From Candidatus Hydrogenedentota bacterium (GTDB lineage Bacteria; Hydrogenedentota; Hydrogenedentia; Hydrogenedentales; JAGMZX01), in the NCBI GenBank assembly GCA_029556545.1, contig JAKQEQ010000046.1:1-48999 (forward strand): a DNA stretch of 48,999 nt, in the 5' to 3' direction. A model generated the notes under the pieces. It was not told the origin of the DNA, did not search any database, and saw nothing but the letters and a program-made list of their open reading frames with translations. The position numbers and the translations under genes are program-made. Shown here one piece after another: positions 23,746 to 32,712 of this stretch (positions are counted from its first letter, which is position 1; every line of letters starts with the position of its first letter).

Positions 23746-25269
23746 ATGAAAGCGCGTCGTGTGAGAGTCAAGTGCGCACGGACAGGTATCGCCTGTCTGG
23801 TCGGTATCGTGCTGATGGCGAATGCCGCATACTCGGACTCGGAAGAGCAGGGAAAAGCATCCATGACCAACGGCGAAAAGCACATCCTGATCGTTACCGG
23901 CCAGGACTATCCGGGCCACGTCTGGCGCGAGACGGCGCCGGTGCTCGCGCAAGCCATCGCGGCGGATCTGCGGCTGCGCGTCGAAGTGACGGAAGACCCC
24001 GCCGCGCTTGCGTCGTCGGAGTTGGACCGGTTTGACGCCATCGTGCTGCATTTCATGAACTGGGAACAGCCCGACCCAGGGGAGGAGGCGCGCGCGAACC
24101 TGAAACGATTCGTCGAGTCGGGGAAAGGACTTTGTTTGGTGCATTTCGCGTGCGGCGCGTTTCAGGAATGGCCGGAGTTCGGCAGTCTCGCGGGCCGCGT
24201 CTGGGACCCGCAACTTCGCGCCCACGACCCTTTTGGCGCGTTCCGCGTCGAAATCGTGAACAAGGAACATCCGGTCACCGCGGGTCTCGAATCTTTCGAG
24301 ACGACGGACGAGCTATACACCTGTCTGGCGGGCGACCGGCCCATCGAGTTGCTTGCGACGGCGCGGTCGGTGGTGGACGGCAAGGACTATCCCATGGCCT
24401 TCGCCTTCACGTATGGCGCAGGGCGCGTTTTCCACAGTCCGCTGGGCCATGACGCCCAGGCATTGGCGAATCCGCCCGTCGCCGAGTTGTTCCGGCGCGG
24501 CTGCGCCTGGGCAGCCGGACTGCCGCCCGCGCCGCCGAAGAAGATCGTCATGATTGCGGGCGCGGACAGCCATGAGGAGGGCGCGCACCGGCACGAGCAA
24601 GGGCTTGCATTGCTGAAGCAGTGTTTGGACACGGCCTCGAACGTGTCCGGCATCGAGACGGTGCTGGTGCGGGAATGGCCGGAAGACGCATCGCTTCTCG
24701 ATAACGCCGCCGCGATTGTGGTCTATGCCGACGGCTTCGAGGGACATCCCCTCGTTGCAACGCCGGAGCGGCTTGCGCGGACACGGGAGTTGATGGACCG
24801 CGGCGTGGGATTGGTGTGCTTGCACTTCGCCGTGGCCCCGCCGCGCGACGAGGCGTCCGAGCGCCTGTTTGGTTCGTGGCTGGGCGGCTTCTATAAGGAC
24901 GGCTATTCGCAGAACCCGATCCACGAAGTCGAGGTCACACCCGCGTCGCCGGAATACCCGATCAGTCGCGGCCTGGTCCCGTACGTGACCCGTGAGGAGT
25001 TCTACTATCGGGTGATGTTCCCCGAGGGCGAGGAAAGCGTGACTTCCATCGTCACGGCGATGCTCCCCCCAGACGCGCCGCGCCGTGAGACGTTGGCCTG
25101 GGCGGTGGTGCGGGAAAACGGCGGGCGCGGCTTCGGCTTCACGGGCGGGCATTACCACGCCACGTGGCGCGTCGAGCCGCACCGAAAGATGGTCCTGAAC
25201 GCGATACTGTGGGCGGCGGGCATCGAAGTGCCCGAGGGCGGCGTGCAGTCGAGCATTGCTCCCGAGTGA
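23746..25269 (+). CDS. Tandem ThuA-like domain protein
   Basis: 507 residues with a signal peptide (about residues 14-30) and GGAGG 9 bases before the ATG. Two ThuA-like (glutamine-amidotransferase fold) domains follow: the first from KHILIVTGQDYPGHVWRETAP to about residue 260, the second from KKIVMIAGADSHEEGAHRHEQG to the end, ending in GHYHATWRVEPHRKMVLNAILWAAG. ThuA domains occur in trehalose/other sugar-related utilisation loci and in many secreted planctomycete proteins, usually as one domain. Exact activity is unknown. It converges on the CocE-like gene with 10 bases between stops. Confidence 0.78.
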   Translation: MKARRVRVKCARTGIACLVGIVLMANAAYSDSEEQGKASMTNGEKHILIVTGQDYPGHVWRETAPVLAQAIAADLRLRVEVTEDPAALASSELDRFDAIVLHFMNWEQPDPGEEARANLKRFVESGKGLCLVHFACGAFQEWPEFGSLAGRVWDPQLRAHDPFGAFRVEIVNKEHPVTAGLESFETTDELYTCLAGDRPIELLATARSVVDGKDYPMAFAFTYGAGRVFHSPLGHDAQALANPPVAELFRRGCAWAAGLPPAPPKKIVMIAGADSHEEGAHRHEQGLALLKQCLDTASNVSGIETVLVREWPEDASLLDNAAAIVVYADGFEGHPLVATPERLARTRELMDRGVGLVCLHFAVAPPRDEASERLFGSWLGGFYKDGYSQNPIHEVEVTPASPEYPISRGLVPYVTREEFYYRVMFPEGEESVTSIVTAMLPPDAPRRETLAWAVVRENGGRGFGFTGGHYHATWRVEPHRKMVLNAILWAAGIEVPEGGVQSSIAPE

Positions 25270-25279
25270 TTCTCGCCGA

Positions 25280-26926
25280 CTACGGTTCGAGCCTCGTCAC
25301 CGGCAGCGTCAAGTGCGACGGGTATACCGCGTCGTGGCGCACCGTGTTGCGGGCGGGGACCGTCCGCGTATGGCGGCGGAACGGCTCACCCGTGTTCGGG
25401 TTCGGGTCGCAGCGCGGGTCGCTGCACGACACGATGTCGAGCCGGATGCGATGGCCGGGCGCGAAGGTCAGCGCCGTATCCCATAGGTCAATGCGAAATT
25501 CATATACCGTTCCCGGCGTCATGAATTCTTCCTCGTGAATTGAATCGCGGTACCGCGCGCGGACCATGCCCTCGTTCATGAGCATCGACCGGCCATCGGG
25601 ATATACGTCGCACAGACGCGCGCCGAAGTCGGTGTCCACGGCGTCGGAGGAAGCATAGAGCGTCACGCTGATTGCGCCGATCACCGTGAGCGGTTCTTGC
25701 AGCGGTTCCGTCTCGAAGACCAGCACGTCGGGCCGGGACTCGATTTCGCGCTGGTCATGGGGGCCGCTCGGGGCGTACAGGTTGTTGCCGCCGAGCGAAG
25801 GGGTCGGCGACGTGGGATCATAGAGGTAGGTGGTGGCGGATGCGGCGACCTCGGGCGGCGTATCGAGCAGTCTGCCGCCTTCGTGCAAATACCATCGCTT
25901 CTCCGTTGACGCAGGCGGCCAGTTTTCATAGAAGCGCCAAACGTTACCGGGCGCGTCAAGCGCGGCTTCGTCCGTCATGACGAAGAGCGTGACCGCCGGT
26001 TTGTCCTGGATGCCGTTGTCTTCGCCCCTCAGCCAGTAGTCGAACCAGTCTTTGATTGACCCCGCCACGGCGTCGATGTTGGTGTTCTCGCGGTCGGGGA
26101 ACGCGAGTGTGCCCGACGGCGCGGCATGCGCCAGCGTGTTCATGAGCAGCTTGCAGTTGCCCCGCGCGGGGGGCAGGCCGTCGTTGTGGACGCGCTGGAA
26201 AAAGGCCGTGGCCGACCGCTGTGCGAGGTCGAACCAGCCGGAGAGTATGAAAACGGGCACGTTCACTTTGTCGGCCCGCGCCCTGGCGTCGCGCGCCGCC
26301 CAGAAGGCGTCATACGTTGGGTGACGCTCGAATTCCGGGAGCATGGACTTGGCCTCGGCCCACCCCTCTATCGTGTTCCTACGGTAGCAGCCCCGGGGAA
26401 AGACGAGTTCGTAGAAGTTGTCGGAGGCGGCGTTGATGAAGGCGCACTTCACGCCGGGCGGCTGCGCCGCCAGGAGCAGTTGCGCGCTGATCCCGCTCGC
26501 GGAAAAGCCCGCAAGGCCGATGTTCCCATTGCACCACGGCTGTTCGAACACCCAGGCCACCGTGTCCAGGCCGTCCCGGCGGCCCGGCCCGCCCCAGCCG
26601 TCGTGGCCGAAGACGTCCCATTCGCCTTCCGATTCGCGCGTGCCGCGCAGGTTCTGGGTCACCACGGCGTAGTCGTTGCCAAAGAACTCGATGGCGAGCG
26701 TCTTCGCCCGATTGTACGGGGTGCGTTCGAGGATCACCGGCCAGGGACCGTCTCCCTTGGGAAGGTATACATGGGTCGCGAGCCGCGCGCCGTCGCTGAC
26801 GGGGACCATCGCTTCAATTGCGGGCCGGGGGTGCGCCGACGCAGCGCAACCGAGACAGGACGCGCCGCCCAGCAGCGCGGGCAGCAGCCAGAGAAGCGCG
26901 AATCGTGGCGCCCGTAGTTGTCGCAT
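25280..26926 (-). CDS. CocE/NonD-family hydrolase lipoprotein
   Basis: 548 residues. A signal with LLGGASC gives a lipobox at Cys24. The N-terminal alpha/beta hydrolase domain has RGTRESEGEW, GLAGFSASGISA with candidate nucleophile Ser142, a helical cap including GWAEAKSMLPEF and later the GWFD and NTLAH segments for Asp and His. The C-terminal jelly-roll (APGHRIRLDIVSCSDPR) is the usual X-Pro dipeptidyl-peptidase/CocE C-domain. Predicted to be a periplasmic or surface lipid-anchored acylase or peptidase. The consensus GxSxxG shows Ala-Ser where others have Tyr-Gly, so activity needs checking. Upstream lies the ATPase gene on the same strand, with a 20-base gap. Confidence 0.82.
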   Translation of the reverse strand: MRQLRAPRFALLWLLPALLGGASCLGCAASAHPRPAIEAMVPVSDGARLATHVYLPKGDGPWPVILERTPYNRAKTLAIEFFGNDYAVVTQNLRGTRESEGEWDVFGHDGWGGPGRRDGLDTVAWVFEQPWCNGNIGLAGFSASGISAQLLLAAQPPGVKCAFINAASDNFYELVFPRGCYRRNTIEGWAEAKSMLPEFERHPTYDAFWAARDARARADKVNVPVFILSGWFDLAQRSATAFFQRVHNDGLPPARGNCKLLMNTLAHAAPSGTLAFPDRENTNIDAVAGSIKDWFDYWLRGEDNGIQDKPAVTLFVMTDEAALDAPGNVWRFYENWPPASTEKRWYLHEGGRLLDTPPEVAASATTYLYDPTSPTPSLGGNNLYAPSGPHDQREIESRPDVLVFETEPLQEPLTVIGAISVTLYASSDAVDTDFGARLCDVYPDGRSMLMNEGMVRARYRDSIHEEEFMTPGTVYEFRIDLWDTALTFAPGHRIRLDIVSCSDPRCDPNPNTGEPFRRHTRTVPARNTVRHDAVYPSHLTLPVTRLEP

Positions 26927-26946
26927 GACTGGATCTCCCGTAAGTG

Positions 26947-27672
26947 CTATTTCAAAAACGCAATGACCCGATCCCGGACCGCTCCGATGGTCCTGACGGG
27001 CGTAGGCAGTAATTCCTCAAGGAACGCGCGGCAACGCCCGACGCGGCTTGAATCGGCGTCGGGCATCTCACGTAATGTTCCGTTCTCGTAAATGATTTCG
27101 TGCGGATGGTCGCCGTCCGACGCATATACGGCGGCTATGCGCCGGTCGTAGCGGAATCCCCGGCCGTCAACGCGCAGAAACAATTGCAGTTGGAAGGCGT
27201 TGAAGTGCTTCATCGGGACGCGGTTCTCGCCGTAAATCTGGTCGCGGGCCTCGTCGAGGTCGTCGGCGTGCAGGTTCGTCGCCAGCAGGTGACCCTGTTC
27301 CGTCAGCGCGCAGTACGCCCGCAATTCGCGGCCCCAGAGATAGGCGAAATAGGGTCCCGCCCCGATTTCATGGCAGATGAAGCATCGCCGCGGTCCTGTG
27401 GCGCGCGCCACTGCGCCGTCCGTGGCCGCAACGAGTTCGACGTCCGCGGGAAAGAGGTTCAGCAGCGCGCACATGACCGTGGTCTTGCCCGCGCCGCCGG
27501 GCCGCGCGCCCACCAGGAACGAGACGCCCTGCGTCATCCGCGCCATGAGATAGGCGGCGAGTTCGAGCGACACCGTACCGGCGTCGATCAAATCCAGGAC
27601 CGACAACATCCGACCGCCGCGCTGATTGCAGCGCTCGATTTCGGCGCAATGCCGGGCTGTCAGAAGGTCCAT
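26947..27672 (-). CDS. Small GspE/PilT-like P-loop ATPase
   Basis: 241 residues. Walker A GARPGGAGKTT (55-65) follows a hydrophobic strand; a conserved CHEIGAGPYFAYLWGRELRAY and a His-containing ATNLHADDLDEARDQI segment resemble the Asp/His box region of PilT/GspE secretion ATPases, where a related LATLHTN run occurs. It is much shorter than the 350-550-residue secretion ATPases and lacks their N-terminal domain. Related stand-alone proteins occur in planctomycete-like genomes; role unknown. It precedes the CocE-like gene (20-base gap), suggesting a two-gene transcript. Confidence 0.55.
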   Translation of the reverse strand: MDLLTARHCAEIERCNQRGGRMLSVLDLIDAGTVSLELAAYLMARMTQGVSFLVGARPGGAGKTTVMCALLNLFPADVELVAATDGAVARATGPRRCFICHEIGAGPYFAYLWGRELRAYCALTEQGHLLATNLHADDLDEARDQIYGENRVPMKHFNAFQLQLFLRVDGRGFRYDRRIAAVYASDGDHPHEIIYENGTLREMPDADSSRVGRCRAFLEELLPTPVRTIGAVRDRVIAFLK

Positions 27673-27757
27673 GACGCTTGTATCTCCGGCGGCAAAGTAT
27701 CGACACAGGGGGGTGACAAGTCAACGCGCGTGGGTTTCATGCACAGAGTTAGCATAG

Positions 27758-27793
27758 GTCATATAGGACCTATACGTCATATAGGGCCTATGG
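27758..27793. repeat. 18-base tandem repeat with TATAGGACC/GGGCCTAT ends (repeat F)
   Basis: Two 18-base units (27758-27775 and 27776-27793), each with an ATAGG-N-CCTAT palindrome. The pair begins TATAGGACC and ends GGGCCTATG, ends shared with the 43228-43294 element. The remaining 27673-27894 region holds no gene. Confidence 0.65.
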
Positions 27794-27894
27794 CCCTCCT
27801 GCGGCAGGCCGCGCGCGAGGAACTGTTTTCCCTTTGCTGCATTCACGCCCCTTTGAGGAGTACACTTCTTCGTGTGGCTGAAGCGGAGGCTGTC

Positions 27895-30642
27895 ATGAAA
27901 CAAAGAATTCTCTTGCGCTATCTTGTGCTGTTCACGTCGGCATTGCTGGTCTCATTGCCCGCGACGGCGGACGACCTGGATGCGCTCCTCGCGGAATTCC
28001 CCGCGGAGACGCCCGAGTCGGCGGCGGCGCTCACCGAGCGGCTTCTTGAACGCGGCCCCGAGGCGATTGCGGCGCTTTGCGATCGCCTGGTGGCCACGGG
28101 GGCGGGCGAGGACCATGGCGCGCGCTGCGCGCTGACGGGGACGGCGGGCCACGTCATGCAGCCGGGCCGGGAAGAACAGCGGCTGCTCTTCGTCGGGACA
28201 GTGCTGAACGCCCTTGCAACACAGGAAGATGACGAGATACGGGCGTACCTTGTCGAGCTGCTGCGGCTTGCAGGCAAAGACGAGTGCGTCGGGCCGCTCG
28301 CGCGGTTATTGACGGACCCCGCGCTATGCGATCCTGCTGCGCGCGCACTCTCCAGCATCGGGACGGATGCGGCCGGTCGGACGCTGTTAGATGCCCTTCC
28401 CACGGTGCAGGGTATCGCGCGGCTTTCGGTGATCAATGCCTTGTCGACGCTTGTCTATGCGCCCGCCGCCGCCGCGTTGTCGCCGCTTGCCGCGTCGGAT
28501 GATCTTGCCGTGCGCGAGGCGGCCCTCGATGCCATCGCTCGGATCGCCCCGGCGGAAGCGGGCGGTCTCCTCGAATCACGCACCCATGACCCGGACCCGG
28601 CGGCGCGTTCGCGGGCCATGGCGCGCTGTCTCGTGTACGCGGAGCACCGTGCGGCTGAGGAAGATATCGCGACGTGCCGTCGGATTTGCGCGGACCTCCT
28701 CGCGCGGGGCGCGGAGGATGCCCCGGAACACATCGTGTGCGGCGCGCTCGCCGTGGCGGCCAAGTCCGACCTGGAGGAGGCAGGGGCGCTCCTGATCGCG
28801 GCCATGGAGAGACCCGAACGTTCGGTGCGGCTTGCGGCCCTCGAAATTGTCGCCGGGATGCCGGGAACGCAGGTATCCGAACGGTGGATCGCGGAACTGC
28901 GGACCGTCCGCCCCGAGGTGCGTCCTGAGATTGTGGCCATGCTGGGCAGGCGCGGCGACCGCGTCGCGCGCAATGCGTTGATCGACGCGCTGAACGCCGA
29001 AGACCCGGTGCTGCGCCTCGCGGCCATCGAGGCGCTGCCGCGGTTCGGTGGTCCGCGCGTGGTCGAGGCGTTGGTGGACCGCATGAAACGGGCCGAGGCG
29101 CAAGACGAGGTGAATGCGCTTCGGGAGGCGTTGCTGCAATTCCCGGAGAGCGCGTCGGCGCGGCGGATAGGCGCGGCGCTGAACGAGGCTTCGCCCGTGG
29201 CGCGCAAGGCGCTGCTCGAAGTATTGGCCGCGCGGCGCACGGCCTCGCAGGCCGACGCCGTGTTCCGGTGCGTCGCGGACGCGGACGACGCGGTCCGGCT
29301 TGCGGCGCTGAAGGCGCTGAGCGACGTGGCCGGCCCGGCGGACCTTGATCGCGTGCTTGCCGTGCTGCTCGAAGCGCGGGACGACAAGGAACGGGACGCG
29401 GCGGTGCGGGCTGCCGCCGCGGTCGCGTTGCAGATAGAAGACGCGGGGCCGCGCGTCGAGCAGTTGCTCGGGGCGCTTTCGAAAACATCCGGCGAGGGAC
29501 GGGGGCGGGTGCTCGCCGTGTTGCCGCGTATCGACGGCGGCGGTCCGGCGCTGGACGCCGTGGTGGCGCGGACGACGGACGGTGACCCGGTCGTGCGGCA
29601 GGCGGCGTTGCGCGCGCTGGCCGATTGGGAAAGGCTGCAAGCGCTTGGCCCCATCATCGAGACGTGCCGCGCGAATACCGATCCCGCCGCGCGCGACATG
29701 CTGCTGCGCGGCTATGCGCGGCTCGTGCGGGGCGCGGACCGGTCCGAGGGCAAGAAGCTTCAGCTACTTGCCGACGCCATCGCGGCGACGGAGACGGCGG
29801 ACGAGCGCCGTATCTTCATGAGCGAGGTCAACCAGTACCGCACGGTCGCCGCGCTGCGTATCCTCGCGGGCTTCCTCGATGACGCCGCACTTCGCGAGGA
29901 CGCCGCTGCGGCCATGGCGCGGATGGCGTGTCCGCGCGATGAGAAGGATGCCGGGCTACGCGCCCACGCCGTCGCGTCGGCGCTCGAGAAGGCGCTTCCC
30001 TTCCTCGGCGACGAAGGATTGCGGGAGAAGGCCCAAGCGCATATCGCGGCCATGCCGCAGGCAGACGCGGAAGGCTTCGCGCCCTTGTTCAACGGCGTCG
30101 ATCTCGCGGGCTGGACCGGCGACGTTACCGGTTACGCGGCAGAAAACGGCGCAATTGTCTGCACGCCCACGAGCCGGGGCAATCTCTACACGGACCTGGA
30201 CTATGCCGATTTCGTGTTGCGGTTTGAGTTCCGGCTGACGTCCGGCGCGAATAACGGCGTCGGCATCCGCACACCGCTTTACGGGCACGCCGCCTACGAC
30301 GGCATGGAAATCCAAGTGCTCGACGACAGCGCGCCCGAATACGCGGACCTGAAACCTTACCAGGCGCACGGTTCGATTTACGGCGTGGTCCCGGCCGAAC
30401 GCGGACACCTGAAGCCCGTCGGCGAATGGAATGCGCAGGAGATTACCGCGAAGGGAACGCGCATCACCGTTACCCTGAACGGCGCCCCGATTGTGGACAC
30501 GGACCTCGAACAGTTTCGGAACCAACCGACGCCTGATGAAAAAGCGCACCCGGGCCTCTTCAACCCGGCGGGGCGCATTGCGTTCCTGGGCCACGGCGCT
30601 CAGGTCGAGTTCCGCAACATTCGCATCAAGGAACTGGAATAA
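27895..30642 (+). CDS. HEAT-repeat protein with C-terminal DUF1080 domain
   Basis: 915 residues from ATG 27895 (GGAGG 5 bases upstream), signal peptide residues 1-25. Residues ~30-700 are a superhelix of HEAT/armadillo-like repeats, recognisable as repeated ALIDALNAEDPVLRLAAIEAL-type helices. From about residue 725 a DUF1080 (3-keto-disaccharide hydrolase) domain begins with PLFNGVDLAGW, then GNLYTDLDYADFVLRFEFR, SGANNGVGIRTPLYG and the final AGRIAFLGHGAQVEFRNIRIKEL. DUF1080 domains occur in secreted proteins of planctomycete-like bacteria and have been linked to keto-sugar hydrolysis. The HEAT scaffold presumably mediates protein or substrate binding. This is one exported protein, about 200 kDa smaller relatives carry DUF1080 alone. 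Confidence 0.82.
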   Translation: MKQRILLRYLVLFTSALLVSLPATADDLDALLAEFPAETPESAAALTERLLERGPEAIAALCDRLVATGAGEDHGARCALTGTAGHVMQPGREEQRLLFVGTVLNALATQEDDEIRAYLVELLRLAGKDECVGPLARLLTDPALCDPAARALSSIGTDAAGRTLLDALPTVQGIARLSVINALSTLVYAPAAAALSPLAASDDLAVREAALDAIARIAPAEAGGLLESRTHDPDPAARSRAMARCLVYAEHRAAEEDIATCRRICADLLARGAEDAPEHIVCGALAVAAKSDLEEAGALLIAAMERPERSVRLAALEIVAGMPGTQVSERWIAELRTVRPEVRPEIVAMLGRRGDRVARNALIDALNAEDPVLRLAAIEALPRFGGPRVVEALVDRMKRAEAQDEVNALREALLQFPESASARRIGAALNEASPVARKALLEVLAARRTASQADAVFRCVADADDAVRLAALKALSDVAGPADLDRVLAVLLEARDDKERDAAVRAAAAVALQIEDAGPRVEQLLGALSKTSGEGRGRVLAVLPRIDGGGPALDAVVARTTDGDPVVRQAALRALADWERLQALGPIIETCRANTDPAARDMLLRGYARLVRGADRSEGKKLQLLADAIAATETADERRIFMSEVNQYRTVAALRILAGFLDDAALREDAAAAMARMACPRDEKDAGLRAHAVASALEKALPFLGDEGLREKAQAHIAAMPQADAEGFAPLFNGVDLAGWTGDVTGYAAENGAIVCTPTSRGNLYTDLDYADFVLRFEFRLTSGANNGVGIRTPLYGHAAYDGMEIQVLDDSAPEYADLKPYQAHGSIYGVVPAERGHLKPVGEWNAQEITAKGTRITVTLNGAPIVDTDLEQFRNQPTPDEKAHPGLFNPAGRIAFLGHGAQVEFRNIRIKELE

Positions 30643-30649
30643 GGGCGCT

Positions 30650-30687
30650 CAGGCGCTCGCGCTCGTGTTTACGCGGGCGAGCGCCTG
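30650..30687. terminator. Bidirectional hairpin between convergent genes
   Basis: An 11-bp perfect stem (CAGGCGCTCGC 30650-30660 with GCGAGCGCCTG 30677-30687) lies between the DUF1080 and dodecin genes, which converge. No strong T-run follows, so it is a possible transcription-blocking hairpin. Confidence 0.45.
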
Positions 30688-30721
30688 CTGCGCGAATGAA
30701 CGGCAAACGGTCTTACGCGCG

Positions 30722-30940
30722 CTATTCGCCCTTGGCCTCGTACTTGAACGACAACTTGACCTTGACCCGATATGCCATGACCTTGTTGTTCTCAAGTTTC
30801 ATGTCCAAGTCCGTGACTTCCGCCACGCGCAGATCACGCAGGTGCTTCCCCGCCTGCTCGACGGCGCTCTTCGCGGCGTCCTCCCAGGACTTCGTCGACG
30901 ACCCCACCAACTCGATGACTTTGTACACACTGTCCGCCAT
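30722..30940 (-). CDS. Dodecin
   Basis: 72 residues. Small dodecameric flavin-binding/storage protein of the cytoplasm. The sequence VYKVIELVGSSTKSWEDAA, LRDLRVAEVTDLDMKLENN and YRVKVKLSFKYE follows the dodecin pattern of beta-alpha-beta-beta with conserved GSS and Trp. GGAGGG lies upstream of the ATG at 30940. Flavin-binding role known for the family, not tested here. Confidence 0.9.
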   Translation of the reverse strand: MADSVYKVIELVGSSTKSWEDAAKSAVEQAGKHLRDLRVAEVTDLDMKLENNKVMAYRVKVKLSFKYEAKGE

Positions 30941-31002
30941 GATTCAACCCTCCGTTGTTGATGCTCCGTGACACCTGTCGCGCGGCACGGGCAACTTACC
31001 CG

Positions 31003-31042
31003 TGGTCCATAATCACGGGCGGGACGCCCGTACCACTCAGTG
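31003..31042. repeat. Dispersed repeat D (ACGGGC-GGA-CGCCCGT)
   Basis: TGGTCCATAATCACGGGCGG followed by GACGCCCGTACCAC contains a perfect 7-bp stem (ACGGGCG / CGCCCGT at 31014-31031). The translated relatives (VPPV...) recur as spurious ORFs in planctomycete-like genomes, from memory. Upstream of the dodecin gene, downstream of the EEP gene. Confidence 0.6.
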
Positions 31043-31078
31043 TAGCGCGTCCGCGTTGATTCGGCAAGTGGCGTGTCC

Positions 31079-31936
31079 TTACTGCGACGCGCTCCACTTG
31101 AAGACGGCGATCACCGGGTAGTGGTCTGAAGGATAGCGCCCCTCCGCGTTGTGCGTAACCGTCTCGCAGGACAGGACCTCGAAGGAACCCCGATACAGTA
31201 TCCAGTCTATCCTCGCGTCCCCCTCGGAGGCCGCCCCCCGGAACCCGTGGAACGTGCCGGTCGGTCCGGCGGGGTTCGCGGCGGTCTGCCAGGCATCGCG
31301 CAGGCCGCTCTCGATCAAGGTTTTCCAGGGCGCGCTGCTTTCCGCCGCCGTATTGAAATCGCCTGCCACAATCACCGGCGCGCTTTCGCGCAGACCGCGA
31401 ATGCGTTGCGCGATCAACGCGGCGGACTGCTCCCGCGCCGTAGCGCCGCGATGGTCGAAGTGGGTGTTGAAGAAATGGAATTGCCGGCTCGTCGGCCGGT
31501 GGTGAAATAACGCCCACGTCGTGATTCGCGGCAGGCTGCTGTCCCAGGATTTCGAGGCAATCTGGTCGGGCGTCTCGGAGAGCCAGAAATTGCCGGTCTC
31601 CAGAGGGGAGAGTACGTCCTTCTTGTACAGGACCGCCGTCATTTCGTCCGCAAGCGCGGGGCCCTGCGTTCTGCCCACGCCGAACCACCGATACGCGGGC
31701 AATTCCTGGACGATGTGTTCCGCCTGGAATTCCAGGCATTCTTGTGTCCCGATGATGTCCGGATCGTATTGCCGAATCGTCTCGATCAGGATATCGCGCC
31801 GTTTCGGCCAAGCGTTTTCGCCGTCCAGCGCCGTCCCATAACGCACATTGAAGGACATGACCGTCAAGCCGGCTTCGCCGGGGGCGTCATCGGCGGCCAA
31901 TGCGCCCGCCAGCAGTACGAGCCCGAAAAACATCAT
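31079..31936 (-). CDS. Endonuclease/exonuclease/phosphatase-family secreted hydrolase
   Basis: 285 residues from ATG 31936, which has AGGAGG 5 bases upstream. The signal peptide (about 1-15) precedes an EEP-fold domain: LTVMSFNVRYG with catalytic Asn, IGTQECLEF with the metal Glu, NTHFDHRG, IVAGDFNT and the C-terminal SDHYPV. Such proteins are DNase-I-like phosphodiesterases, including secreted lipid or nucleic-acid phosphatases. Metal residues are all present, so it should be active. Substrate unknown. Confidence 0.85.
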   Translation of the reverse strand: MMFFGLVLLAGALAADDAPGEAGLTVMSFNVRYGTALDGENAWPKRRDILIETIRQYDPDIIGTQECLEFQAEHIVQELPAYRWFGVGRTQGPALADEMTAVLYKKDVLSPLETGNFWLSETPDQIASKSWDSSLPRITTWALFHHRPTSRQFHFFNTHFDHRGATAREQSAALIAQRIRGLRESAPVIVAGDFNTAAESSAPWKTLIESGLRDAWQTAANPAGPTGTFHGFRGAASEGDARIDWILYRGSFEVLSCETVTHNAEGRYPSDHYPVIAVFKWSASQ

Positions 31937-32033
31937 GATTGCCTCCTGGATAGGGTTCAAGCATCAAGGCGGGCATGATGGAACACGGGCGCGGCGTTTT
32001 CAAGTTCCGCGAAGTCGGGGCAGCGGGTTGCGG

Positions 32034-32339
32034 CTACGAGGTGGGGTCCGCGTCCAGATCATCGGGCGCGTCGCCGACCGGCTCCGGCACAGGGGGGGCC
32101 TCTATTATGGCCGGATTCCCGCTTGCCGCGCCACCGGCCCGACTGAGGGTCTCCTGTGCTAAACCCTCACCCAAACCCGCTTCCTCGGGGAGAGGGGGGC
32201 GTTCCTCCGTAATGACCGGACTCTGCCCCTGCGTTACGGGCGCCCGTTCGTTCCGGTAGTGGCCGACGACGCAAAGGACCACAGTGGCCGCTATCACGCA
32301 GGCCGCCAGTGCTCCTTGAATCGCGCGTCGAAGCCTCAC
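32034..32339 (-). CDS. Small membrane-anchored protein whose tail is repeat-derived
   Basis: 101 residues if started at GTG 32339 (GAGGA 7 bases upstream). One transmembrane segment (ALAACVIAATVVLCVVGHY, about 9-28) follows a basic N-terminus. The C-terminal ~75 residues, including ITEERPPLPEEAGLGEGLAQ, are encoded by a dispersed repeat (32107-32198) that also occurs at 41718-41825 outside genes. No homologous family is recognised. It may be a real small membrane protein with a repeat insertion or a chance frame. Confidence 0.45.
   Translation of the reverse strand: MRLRRAIQGALAACVIAATVVLCVVGHYRNERAPVTQGQSPVITEERPPLPEEAGLGEGLAQETLSRAGGAASGNPAIIEAPPVPEPVGDAPDDLDADPTS
32107..32198. repeat. Dispersed repeat E, copy 1 (inside a coding frame)
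   Basis: TGGCCGGATTCCCGCTTGCC then GCGCCACCGGCCCGACTGAG and GGTCTCC, followed by ACCCTCACCCAAACCCGCTTC and CTCGGGGAGAGGG. It matches copy 2 at 41718-41825 in order and content, with a gap in the second half. Confidence 0.6.
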
Positions 32340-32712
32340 CGTAGGAATCCTCGTTGTGCGGAATTGTACCATAAGCAGGGGCAGCTGTCAAAAAACTGAC
32401 AGTGCCGGCTGCAAGACCGGCGCTGCGGCCTGGATGTGGAATAGTGGTCTCGACATGGGTGTTCCAAATCAGGAGTCTTTCGTCGGAAGTGTCCGCTATA
32501 CTTGGATTTACAATAACACGATTGACTTGCCGCCAAGCGTATTGATCTGTTGGGCCGGTCTATGCTTGGATTTCTAAAGCGGCGCGTGGACGCTCAAAAC
32601 GGGGTGTTCCGCATCAGTCTGTCCTGTCCGACTGGCCTGACGGGTCCGGTGGCCCGGAAGGTGGTGCGTCGCGTCGCGCCTGCATTGACAGCAGCACGGA
32701 AGGGGACACACG
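32340..32712. other. Gene-free region with overlapping hairpins
   Basis: About 373 bases without a convincing gene. A stem CTGTCA-AAAAAC-TGACAG extended by GGCA/TGCC spans 32380-32406, overlapped by GCCGG/CCGGC at 32404-32421. The second half has no clear feature other than the ribosome-binding region of the thioesterase gene (AAGGGGAC before GTG 32713). Confidence 0.5.

Noticed and set aside
32356-32577. Short plus-strand frame of 73 codons
   Set aside because: Made of hairpin repeat sequence and a chance extension; no ribosome-binding site or family.
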